Below are positions 54,293-61,743 of a stretch of 64,000 bases of DNA, piece after piece (within the stretch, counting starts at the first letter, position 1; every line of letters starts with the position of its first letter). The stretch comes from Fibrobacterota bacterium (GTDB lineage Bacteria; Fibrobacterota; Chitinivibrionia; Chitinivibrionales; Chitinispirillaceae): positions 1 to 64,000 of the forward strand of contig JAEZKC010000088.1 of the NCBI GenBank assembly GCA_023436205.1, written 5' to 3'. The notes under the pieces are model-generated. The model did no database searches. It saw nothing but the letters and a program-made list of their open reading frames with translations, and was not told the origin of the DNA. The position numbers and the translations under genes are program-made.

Positions 54293-56305
54293 ATGAAACT
54301 GAAGCTTCAAACTAAACTGATAGGAAGTTTTGTAATCGTTGCTGGTGTTACGCTTGTTGTGGGAATTGTAGGTTGGAATGGTAGCGCAGATCTTAGAGGG
54401 CATATTGAGGAGATCGGAAATGTTGAATTCCCTTCAGTATGTGCAATGATGACAATAGAAAAAGGGTTGGAGGAGTTGAAGTCATCCCAGAGAAGCCTTC
54501 TCAATCCAAATCTTTCTGACGAGATCAGGCAGAGACAATATCAGAATATGAATAAAGCCTTGGATCGCTGTAAGGAAGGGATCAGCACTTATGAAAATCT
54601 TCCCCACACTGCCGATGAGAAATCGACATTTGAGAAATTCAAGAGTCTGTTTAAGGAGTGGACAGAGGCAAATGAGGAATTTTTTGTTGCATCGAAGAAA
54701 CTTGACGAAACGGGTGTATCCAATCCCGATCGGCTGCTTTCCTCCATACAGCAGTTCATTGGTGATCATCACAGGCTTGAATCGCAGGTTGGGGCTCTGA
54801 TTCTGACCCGAAATCATTTCACGGGCGGGGAAGATCACACTGCATGTAACTACGGAAAGTGGTTGGCTACTTTTTCATCATCCAATTCTGTGATAAATAA
54901 TGCATTGCAGGAATCGAAACATTCGCATCAGAAATTTCATGAGTCGGTCATTGTTATCAAAAAGGCTGTTTCGGCCGGAAGCAGTTCCGGTGCCAGTCAG
55001 GCTTTCGGGGAAATGCAAGACCACGCCAAAGAGGTTTTCAAGCACTTTGGCACACTAAGAGAGCAGGCAGCCAAAGCATCTGAGTTGTACGATGTGATGA
55101 ATAAAAAAGCGATGGTCGACTGTAGAGACAAACAGTTAGCGGCTGTTGTATTATCCAGCGAAATGGTTAAAAACAACATTGAAAGTGCCCAGAGTGGAGT
55201 AAGGAGTGCAAATGTAAATGCCCGCACTGTTGTGGCCCTGATAGTAGTGTCAATCATTATCGGAGTAATTTTGGCTCTGGGTTTCGGATTATTTTTGAGC
55301 TCTTCAATTTCGAAGGCACTTAACAGAATCATTGCCGGTCTGAGTTCCGGTTCCGAGCAGGTATCGTCTGCTGCCAATCAGGTAAGTGCGTCAAGTCAAC
55401 AGATGGCGGAAGGGGCAAATGAACAGGCATCGAGTTTGGAAGAGGTGTCAAGCAGCCTTGAGGAATCGTCTTCCATGGTGAAGCAGAACGCCGATAACGC
55501 CTCTCAGGCAAACAGCCTCATGGAGGATACCAAAAAAAGGGTGGAGCAGGGTGATGCATCCATAAAGAAGGTGGGCTTAGCCATAAGCGAGATCAAGAAT
55601 TCATCCGACCAGACTGCTAAAATTGTCAAAACCATAGATGAGATTGCTTTTCAGACCAATCTTCTGGCACTCAATGCGGCGGTGGAGGCAGCAAGGGCTG
55701 GTGATGCCGGGAAGGGATTTGCGGTGGTTGCCGAAGAGGTGCGCAACCTTGCCCAGAGGAGTGCGGAAGCGGCCAAGAATACAGCAGCTCTCATAGAGGA
55801 GTCGCAGAAGAATGCTGAAAAAGGCGTTACTGTAAGCGAGGAGGCTGCTTTGGCAGTCAAGGGGATTTCCGAAAGTGCCCTGAAGGTGGCCGGATTGATA
55901 AACGAAATAAGCGCAGCCAGTAAGGAGCAGGCACAGGGGATCGACCAGATCAATACCGCTGTTGCCCAGATGGACAAGGTTACCCAGGCAAATGCATCCA
56001 ATGCTGAAGAGAGTGCCTCTGCAAGTGAGGAACTCTCTGCTCAGGCCAAAGAACTCAGTGATATGGTCAAGGAGTTGGTGACTATCGTGGAGGGGCGAGC
56101 AGTTCATAATCAATCGGCTGTTCGCAGTGTTTCAACCAGTGCGTCGGCTCCCTACTGTTCTTCCGGGCCTAAAACGATTGGCGGAAGAGATCTGGGACAA
56201 ACGAAAGGACTGGTTTCTCAGGCAGGGAAATCAGGTTCTGTGCAGAAAGTGGTGGACCCAAAGAGTTTGATCCCGCTGAATGATGAAGAGCTTAGAAATT
56301 TTTAA
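54293..56305 (+). CDS. Methyl-accepting chemotaxis protein with a CZB-like zinc-binding domain
   Basis: A 670-residue receptor: membrane helix 1 (about 8-30), a four-helix-bundle sensor, then a region with His and Cys residues spaced as in the CZB zinc-binding domain (HTACNYGKWLATF and ESKHSHQKFHESV). Membrane helix 2 (about 305-330) follows, then the signalling domain with the intact tip. The CZB-like segment is between the two membrane helices, so it is expected in the periplasm. The C-terminal tail IPLNDEELRNF is present. ATG 54293 follows AGGGATACGAA; the TTG at 54278 is rejected. Confidence 0.88.
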   Translation: MKLKLQTKLIGSFVIVAGVTLVVGIVGWNGSADLRGHIEEIGNVEFPSVCAMMTIEKGLEELKSSQRSLLNPNLSDEIRQRQYQNMNKALDRCKEGISTYENLPHTADEKSTFEKFKSLFKEWTEANEEFFVASKKLDETGVSNPDRLLSSIQQFIGDHHRLESQVGALILTRNHFTGGEDHTACNYGKWLATFSSSNSVINNALQESKHSHQKFHESVIVIKKAVSAGSSSGASQAFGEMQDHAKEVFKHFGTLREQAAKASELYDVMNKKAMVDCRDKQLAAVVLSSEMVKNNIESAQSGVRSANVNARTVVALIVVSIIIGVILALGFGLFLSSSISKALNRIIAGLSSGSEQVSSAANQVSASSQQMAEGANEQASSLEEVSSSLEESSSMVKQNADNASQANSLMEDTKKRVEQGDASIKKVGLAISEIKNSSDQTAKIVKTIDEIAFQTNLLALNAAVEAARAGDAGKGFAVVAEEVRNLAQRSAEAAKNTAALIEESQKNAEKGVTVSEEAALAVKGISESALKVAGLINEISAASKEQAQGIDQINTAVAQMDKVTQANASNAEESASASEELSAQAKELSDMVKELVTIVEGRAVHNQSAVRSVSTSASAPYCSSGPKTIGGRDLGQTKGLVSQAGKSGSVQKVVDPKSLIPLNDEELRNF

Positions 56306-56316
56306 GATCGAACAAA

Positions 56317-56338
56317 CCCCTTCTGTATTCAGAAGGGG
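56317..56338 (+). other. Intercistronic hairpin between receptor and cheD
   Basis: CCCCTTCTG (56317-56325), loop TATT, CAGAAGGGG (56330-56338), a perfect nine-base stem without a long T run. It could attenuate or protect mRNA between operon segments. Confidence 0.5.
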
Positions 56339-56351
56339 AAAATGGTGAAGA

Positions 56352-56849
56352 ATGAGTGTGATTGAAAGACCGACATACATGCTTGAGCCCGGATACATAT
56401 ATCTGAGCACTTCTCCGGTGGTTATTCAGACTGTGCTGGGGAACTGCGTGTCGGTGTGTTTGTGGGATAAAGTAAAGAAAACAGGCGCCATGAACCACTT
56501 TCTTTATCCTTTTACACAAGATAAGAGTAAAGCAACCTCGGCTTATGGAAATGTGGCAACCATGGCTGTTCTCAGGATGATGAAAGATACTGGAAGCGCG
56601 CGAGAGCACCTGGTTGCTCATATTTTAGGAGGTGCAGTGCCTCCGGAGGATAGAGGTCATGATATCGGGTTACGCAACGCTGAGTCGGCTGAGAAGGTTT
56701 TGAAACAGTACCAGATAGAGATCCTAAGCGAGGATACCGGAGGTACTGTGGGAAGGAAAGTGGTCTTCGATACTGCAACGGGGCATGTGGCGGTACTCAA
56801 GGTGCACAATCTCAGAAAAAGTGACTGGTATCAGGAAAATAACGGGTAA
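56352..56849 (+). CDS. cheD: Chemoreceptor deamidase CheD (copy 1)
   Basis: A 165-residue deamidase. Catalytic C32 and H49 sit in LGNCVSVCLWD and MNHFLYP with the usual 17-residue spacing, and T27 is close upstream, one residue nearer to Cys than in the second CheD. It may deamidate receptor glutamines to glutamates and modulate CheA/CheX. The start follows the hairpin, and it is six bases ahead of cheR. Confidence 0.88.
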   Translation: MSVIERPTYMLEPGYIYLSTSPVVIQTVLGNCVSVCLWDKVKKTGAMNHFLYPFTQDKSKATSAYGNVATMAVLRMMKDTGSAREHLVAHILGGAVPPEDRGHDIGLRNAESAEKVLKQYQIEILSEDTGGTVGRKVVFDTATGHVAVLKVHNLRKSDWYQENNG

Positions 56850-56854
56850 AATCG

Positions 56855-57655
56855 ATGGAAAAGAAGATCTACGACGAATTTAAAGCGATTGTTTATCAGA
56901 AGGCAGGTATTCAGCTTGGTGACAAGAAGGAATCACTTGTCGCTGCCAGGGTGAGTAAGCGGTTGCGGGAGCTCAAACTGGATGATTTCCGGGATTATCT
57001 CTCATATCTCAAAAAGGATGAGAGCGGGGAGGAGATGATTCAGCTGATAGATGTTATCTCCACAAATGTAACTTCATTTTTCAGGGAATCTCAGCATTTT
57101 GAGTATTTGAAAACACAGATGCAGGTCTGGCTGGAAAGGGGAGTTCGCCGATTCCGGTTCTGGTCGGCAGCATGTTCCACCGGGGAAGAACCATATACTT
57201 TGGCGATGGTTTTGCAGGAGTGTGCGGCGGGCTACAATGCTGACATTCGCATACTTGCAACCGATATCTCCACAAACGTATTGCATAAGGCAATTGAAGG
57301 TGTGTACCCGCAGGAAAAAGTTGCCGGTATACCGTCGGTGCTCTTGTCAAGATATTTCAATGAAGTACAGGTCAGCAACAGAGATCATTATGAGGTTAGT
57401 GACGCTTTGAAAAAAATGATCGTGTTCAGAAGACTCAATCTGTCCGAGGTGCCTTTTCCGATGAAAGGACCGATGGACTGTGTTTTCTGCAGGAATGTGA
57501 TGATATATTTCGATAATGAGATTCGCAGAAGGTTGCTCGGTGAAATTCAGCGATTATTAAAACCTGAAGGCATTCTTTTCGTGGGCCATGCCGAAAGCCT
57601 TACCGGTCAGCTCTGCAATTTAAAAAATGTGAAACCATCTGTGTATGTCAAATAA
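56855..57655 (+). CDS. cheR: Chemotaxis methyltransferase CheR
   Basis: A 266-residue methyltransferase. The N-terminal helical domain (FYDEFK to YLKKDESG) precedes the SAM-binding domain with SAACSTGEEPYTLAM, LATDIST and VFCRNVMIYFD. It methylates receptor glutamates, which opposes CheB. No pentapeptide-binding beta-subdomain specifics were checked. It lies five bases after cheD. Confidence 0.92.
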   Translation: MEKKIYDEFKAIVYQKAGIQLGDKKESLVAARVSKRLRELKLDDFRDYLSYLKKDESGEEMIQLIDVISTNVTSFFRESQHFEYLKTQMQVWLERGVRRFRFWSAACSTGEEPYTLAMVLQECAAGYNADIRILATDISTNVLHKAIEGVYPQEKVAGIPSVLLSRYFNEVQVSNRDHYEVSDALKKMIVFRRLNLSEVPFPMKGPMDCVFCRNVMIYFDNEIRRRLLGEIQRLLKPEGILFVGHAESLTGQLCNLKNVKPSVYVK

Positions 57656-57673
57656 GAACCCGGAGAGACAGCT

Positions 57674-58063
57674 ATGCGTATACTGGTTGTGGAAGACGAC
57701 CCTACTAGCATCAAGATAATGTCTAAGATGCTTCAGAGTTTCGGAGACGTGGACCTGGTTGCTGACGGAGCAACCGCGGTGAAACTGTTTGAGTCAAGTT
57801 TATCAGGCAGACTTTATGATGTAGTATTTCTGGATATTATGTTGCCCGAAATGGATGGCCAGGAAGTACTGAAGTCGATTCGTCTGAAAGAAGAAAAGAG
57901 GGGTATTCTGGGTTCTGATGGTGTTAAAGTGATAATGACAACAGCACTGGATGACAGCAGAAATATCATGCAGGCATTCAGATCTCAGTGTGAAGGGTAT
58001 CTGGTAAAACCGATTTCAAGGGATAAGATCGTGGAGCAGTTCAGAAAACTGAACTTACTGTGA
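57674..58063 (+). CDS. Single-domain response regulator (CheY-like)
   Basis: A 129-residue receiver. Acidic pocket EDDP, phospho-acceptor in VVFLDIMLPEMDG, switch Thr/Ser in TTA and the invariant K in YLVKPIS are all present. It lies 18 bases after cheR. It may be an alternative phosphate sink. Confidence 0.85.
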   Translation: MRILVVEDDPTSIKIMSKMLQSFGDVDLVADGATAVKLFESSLSGRLYDVVFLDIMLPEMDGQEVLKSIRLKEEKRGILGSDGVKVIMTTALDDSRNIMQAFRSQCEGYLVKPISRDKIVEQFRKLNLL

Positions 58064-58131
58064 TCTCTTTAATTTATAATTGGACATCTTATGAGTAAAT
58101 CAAAAGCGTTGGTGATCATGGGAGAATCTTC

Positions 58132-58608
58132 ATGCGTCAGGTGATCGGTGTTGCAGACATGTTTGTGTCAGATGATCCTGAGGATCTTCTGATAACACAT
58201 GCCTTGGGGTCCTGCATAGGTATAGCTATTTTTGATAAAGTGGCGCGAGTGGGAGGAATACTGCATTATATGCTGCCGCTGTCCAAGGCTGATCCGCAGA
58301 AAGCCCAGTCTAATCCTTTTATGTTTGGAGATACGGGAATACCGGCTTTGTTCCAGAAGGCTTATTCATTTGGAGCAACAAAAGATAATATAAGAGTAGT
58401 TATGGCCGGTGGTGCAGAAATCCTTTCTCTGGGGGATTCCTTTGATATAGGGAACAGAAACATACTAATTGCACGTAAACTTTTCTGGAAAAACCAGATT
58501 TTGATTTCCGCCGAGCAGGTCGGAGGCGGGATAAGCAGAACCTTGAGTTTGGATATGGCGTCCGGGCAAATATGGCTTACTTCAAGCGGGATCAGAACTG
58601 ATCTTTAA
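58132..58608 (+). CDS. cheD: Chemoreceptor deamidase CheD (copy 2)
   Basis: A 158-residue deamidase homologue with T22, C28 and H45 (THALGSCIGIAIF, ILHYMLP), the same spacing as known for the characterised Thermotoga enzyme. It differs in sequence from copy 1. GGAG precedes the ATG. The presence of two CheD genes in one operon is unusual. Confidence 0.88.
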   Translation: MRQVIGVADMFVSDDPEDLLITHALGSCIGIAIFDKVARVGGILHYMLPLSKADPQKAQSNPFMFGDTGIPALFQKAYSFGATKDNIRVVMAGGAEILSLGDSFDIGNRNILIARKLFWKNQILISAEQVGGGISRTLSLDMASGQIWLTSSGIRTDL

Positions 58609-58621
58609 AAGGCGGAATCTT

Positions 58622-59008
58622 ATGAGTTACACGGTTTTGATAGTAGACGATTCAGAAATCATCCGAGCGGCACTCGAGAGAACGTTGAAACTCTCCAAAG
58701 TACCCGTTATTCAGATTTTTACTGCTTGTGACGGGGTTGATGGTCTTGAAAAGCTGAAAAACAACTGGATTGATATTGTCCTTACAGACATAAATATGCC
58801 AAAAATGAGTGGAATAGAGATGTTTGAACAAATGCAGAGTCATAATGATCTGAAAGATATTCCGGTTGTGGTTGTATCAACTGAAGGCAGCAGTGTCAGA
58901 ATCGATGATCTTCGAAGTAAAGGGATCAGGGGATATATTCGAAAACCGTTCACTCCCGAGAATGTTCGAAATGTCATTATGCAGATTATGGAGGATGACA
59001 ATGACTAG
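58622..59008 (+). CDS. cheY: Chemotaxis response regulator CheY
   Basis: A 128-residue receiver with VDDSEIIR, phospho-acceptor in VLTDINMPKMSG, Ser/Thr in VVSTEGS and K in YIRKPFT. Its C-terminus overlaps the CheX-like gene by eight bases. It likely signals to the motility output. Which receiver in the cluster is the main output cannot be told. Confidence 0.85.
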   Translation: MSYTVLIVDDSEIIRAALERTLKLSKVPVIQIFTACDGVDGLEKLKNNWIDIVLTDINMPKMSGIEMFEQMQSHNDLKDIPVVVVSTEGSSVRIDDLRSKGIRGYIRKPFTPENVRNVIMQIMEDDND

Positions 59009-59450
59009 TAGCATTCAGGATGCCGTGACAGTGGAAGTGAGGAGAATAGTTGAACAGGCTACATTCATGTTCACCGAAGAGCTTAAAACCCCGCCTCAGG
59101 ATGATTCCTGGGCGGATCTGGGGGTGTTTATCACATTCTGCGGGGAACCCAGCGGTTGGATTCACCTATGGACAACTGATAATTTCGCCAAGGCCTCAGC
59201 AATGAATATGCTCGGAATGGACTGCGCTGATGATATTACATTCGATAATAAGCGTGATTCTCTAAAAGAACTTCTGAACATTGCGGCTGGACATGTTCTT
59301 ACATCGGTTTTCGGGAAGAATCTGCTATTTGAACTTGGTATTCCTGAACCTCTCAGCACTGCTCTTCTCAAGCATGACATGCAGGATGCAAGGGCCAGCT
59401 GGATCGATGCGGATGGAGAACCTTTACTTATAGTTTTCAGGCTGATATGA
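59001..59450 (+). CDS. CheX-like CheY phosphatase
   Basis: A 149-residue protein of the CheX/CheC phosphatase fold. The catalytic pair Glu-x-x-Asn occurs in SLKELLNIAAGHVL. The start GGAGGATGACA-ATG overlaps the cheY stop by eight bases. It is expected to strip phosphate from CheY-type receivers. It overlaps cheB by four bases. Confidence 0.75.
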   Translation: MTSSIQDAVTVEVRRIVEQATFMFTEELKTPPQDDSWADLGVFITFCGEPSGWIHLWTTDNFAKASAMNMLGMDCADDITFDNKRDSLKELLNIAAGHVLTSVFGKNLLFELGIPEPLSTALLKHDMQDARASWIDADGEPLLIVFRLI

Positions 59451-60475
59451 TTAAAGTACTTGTTGTTGACGATTCGGCGGTTGTTCGTCAGGTTCTTGGA
59501 CGTGAATTGTCCAAGGCTCCCGATATCCAGGTGGTGGCAACTGCAGTTGATCCCTATGATGCAAGAGACAAGATAGTTCAGTTTAAACCGGATGTGTTGA
59601 CATTAGATGTTGAAATGCCTCGCATGGACGGTCTGGCTTTCTTGCGTAAGCTGATGCAGCATTTCCCGCTTCCCACAATTATTGTCTCTTCTCTCACTCC
59701 CAAGGGTGGGAAAGTTGCGCTCGAAGCGCTGGACGCGGGAGCCGTTGATGTTATCTGCAAGCCCGGATCATCCTATTCGGTGGGAGATATCACTAAAAAT
59801 CTTATAGATATGATACGCGCGGCGGCAAGAGTGAATCCCGCTAGACTCATCAGGAGTGCCACACCGGTTTTAAAACGGGAAGTAACATATTCTTTGAGCT
59901 CCACTACTGCAAAAATCATTGCTCTGGGAGCTTCTACGGGTGGTACCAGGGCGATCGAGGAAGTTTTACTGGAGCTGCCGCAAAATGCTCCGGGGATTGT
60001 AATTGTACAACACATGCCAGAGCATTTTACCAGATCATTCGCTGAACGGCTAGACGGCATCTGTAATATCAGAGTAAAGGAAGCTGAGTCGGGAGATTCA
60101 ATTGTAAATGGAACCGCACTTATTGCTCCGGGCAATTTGCATATGGTGGTTAAGCGGAGCGGTGCCCGCTATTATGTGGAAACTATTCAGTCTCCCAGGG
60201 TTTTTCATCAGAGGCCCAGTGTTGAGGTGATGTTTAATTCTGTTGCAAAATATGTTGGGGCGAATGCTGTGGGGGTTATACTTACAGGTATGGGTGCAGA
60301 TGGAGCTCGCGGGCTCCTTGAGATGCGAAACGCAGGCGCACCTACAATCGCGCAGGATGAAGCAACCAGTGTGGTATGGGGTATGCCGGGCGAAGCGGTG
60401 AAGGTTGGGGCAGCTCAGTTTGTGCTCCCGTTGCAGCAAATCGCCAGAAAGATGCTCTCCTTAACTGAGAGCTGA
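59447..60475 (+). CDS. cheB: Chemotaxis methylesterase CheB
   Basis: A 342-residue two-domain esterase. The receiver has D54 (LTLDVEMPRMDG), and the C-terminal domain has the catalytic Ser of GASTGGT, His of QHMPEHFT and Asp of GMGADGA. It demethylates receptors, controlled by CheA phosphorylation. Its start overlaps the CheX-like gene (ATGA). Confidence 0.93.
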   Translation: MIKVLVVDDSAVVRQVLGRELSKAPDIQVVATAVDPYDARDKIVQFKPDVLTLDVEMPRMDGLAFLRKLMQHFPLPTIIVSSLTPKGGKVALEALDAGAVDVICKPGSSYSVGDITKNLIDMIRAAARVNPARLIRSATPVLKREVTYSLSSTTAKIIALGASTGGTRAIEEVLLELPQNAPGIVIVQHMPEHFTRSFAERLDGICNIRVKEAESGDSIVNGTALIAPGNLHMVVKRSGARYYVETIQSPRVFHQRPSVEVMFNSVAKYVGANAVGVILTGMGADGARGLLEMRNAGAPTIAQDEATSVVWGMPGEAVKVGAAQFVLPLQQIARKMLSLTES

Positions 60476-60493
60476 GGTGAAACGGGGGGTTAA

Positions 60494-60916
60494 GTGATTT
60501 CGGAGCTTGTAATTATTGTAGATGACGATCCGGTATGCAGGGCTTACTTGTCGGCTCTTGTGGAAAAAATGGGGTATTCTGTCCTGCAACTCAGTGATGC
60601 TGCAAATCTGACCTTTTCATGTTCCTATTTTTCTCATGTCAAAGCCTTGCTTCTGGATATGAATATGCCCAAGCTCGATGGGTACAGAGCCGCAAAAAAA
60701 ATCAGAAAACTTGATAGGAGAAAACTTGGTTTTGATCATCTGCCAATAATTGCCGTCTCAGGGATTGAGGGGAATCAGGAAAAGTGTTTTAAGGTTGGTT
60801 GCGATGTCTACCTCAAAAAACCAGTTTCATACGGAGAACTTCTCAACGCCTTTATTCAGGTTGGATTGGTGGAAAATAAAGGTCAGTTTGTTGAATCTTC
60901 GAATTCCTCGGCATGA
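60494..60916 (+). CDS. Single-domain response regulator
   Basis: A 140-residue receiver with VDDDPVC, phospho-acceptor in LLLDMNMPKLDG and K in YLKKPVS. It starts at a GTG with GGGGGG upstream. Its 3' end overlaps the minus-strand gene at 60883 by 34 bases, tail to tail. Its target is unknown. Confidence 0.82.
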   Translation: MISELVIIVDDDPVCRAYLSALVEKMGYSVLQLSDAANLTFSCSYFSHVKALLLDMNMPKLDGYRAAKKIRKLDRRKLGFDHLPIIAVSGIEGNQEKCFKVGCDVYLKKPVSYGELLNAFIQVGLVENKGQFVESSNSSA

Positions 60917-61563
60917 GCATAGGTGCGACAGCGGGAGTCATTATTATCTATCAAATGGAGTTCATAGGTTAACGCACAGGCCACGTTTTCATTCTCTTCA
61001 AAATGGGATAAGGCGCTCTGTGCACAATCTTTAGCCTTTTCGAATTTTCCAAGACGTCTGAGAATATCAACCAGGAGTATTTCCTCTTCAGCTTTGGAAT
61101 CGGCAAAACTCTGGTTCTGTTCACGGGTTTTTAGAAACAGATTATAGGCTTTTTCTCTGCAAGTCCGGGCACTTTCCTGAAAAGAGTTATCATCACAGAT
61201 CCAGGCTGCATGCAGTGCACACCATCCTGCTTCCGACCATTCCTCAATGCCCTCAAGCAGTGTGGCATAGCAGAGAAAAGCATTCGCCGTTTCGGGATTA
61301 TCGGAGTTGTGTAATTGAGAAGTATAAGAAGACTGGTTTACTATTGCGTGAAACTGATGCTCACCTTTGGCCACGTCCGGAGAACAATATCCGCAGTGTA
61401 TGCAACGCTGAATGCTCATGTAAATGCTTGCGCGTCCCATATGAGAGGGTCTGCCGTCCAGATCTCTTGAAGAATCCATGGAGAAAGCAGGACCGGACTC
61501 CGGAAAACGGTTTTTTCCACCGCAGATATAGCATACTTTTTCGATTAAAAACACTGTTGTCAT
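60883..61563 (-). CDS. Zinc-ribbon protein, DUF2225-like
   Basis: A 226-residue soluble protein. Two cysteine pairs form zinc-ribbon-like knuckles (CYICGG and CIHCGYC), with DLDGRPSHMGR between them, a pattern seen in DUF2225-like proteins. The remainder is helical (TPR-like: EILLVDILRRLGKFEKAKDCAQSAL). The function of the family is unknown. GAGG lies just before ATG 61563. Its end overlaps the preceding receiver gene by 34 bases. Confidence 0.65.
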   Translation of the reverse strand: MTTVFLIEKVCYICGGKNRFPESGPAFSMDSSRDLDGRPSHMGRASIYMSIQRCIHCGYCSPDVAKGEHQFHAIVNQSSYTSQLHNSDNPETANAFLCYATLLEGIEEWSEAGWCALHAAWICDDNSFQESARTCREKAYNLFLKTREQNQSFADSKAEEEILLVDILRRLGKFEKAKDCAQSALSHFEENENVACALTYELHLIDNNDSRCRTYAHAEEFEDSTN

Positions 61564-61743
61564 TCAAATTTCCTCAAGGATGTGGTACAACTTTATAATA
61601 CTACTATAAAGCAGGGATAATATCAAATATAAAAGTGCTTATCATCGTAACTACAGTGTACTTGCCAGCTTTTGATTCTTTACCTATTTTGCTTATCATA
61701 GAGTCAACCGTTTAATCACGCTTACAATTTTGTACTCAACTTT

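Noticed and set aside
58091..58144. A 17-codon frame overlapping the start of the second cheD
   Set aside because: It ends inside cheD, is too short to judge, and has no ribosome binding site of its own.
61700..61743. Promoter TACAAT upstream of the terminal kinase
   Set aside because: A -35 box at the correct distance could not be seen.
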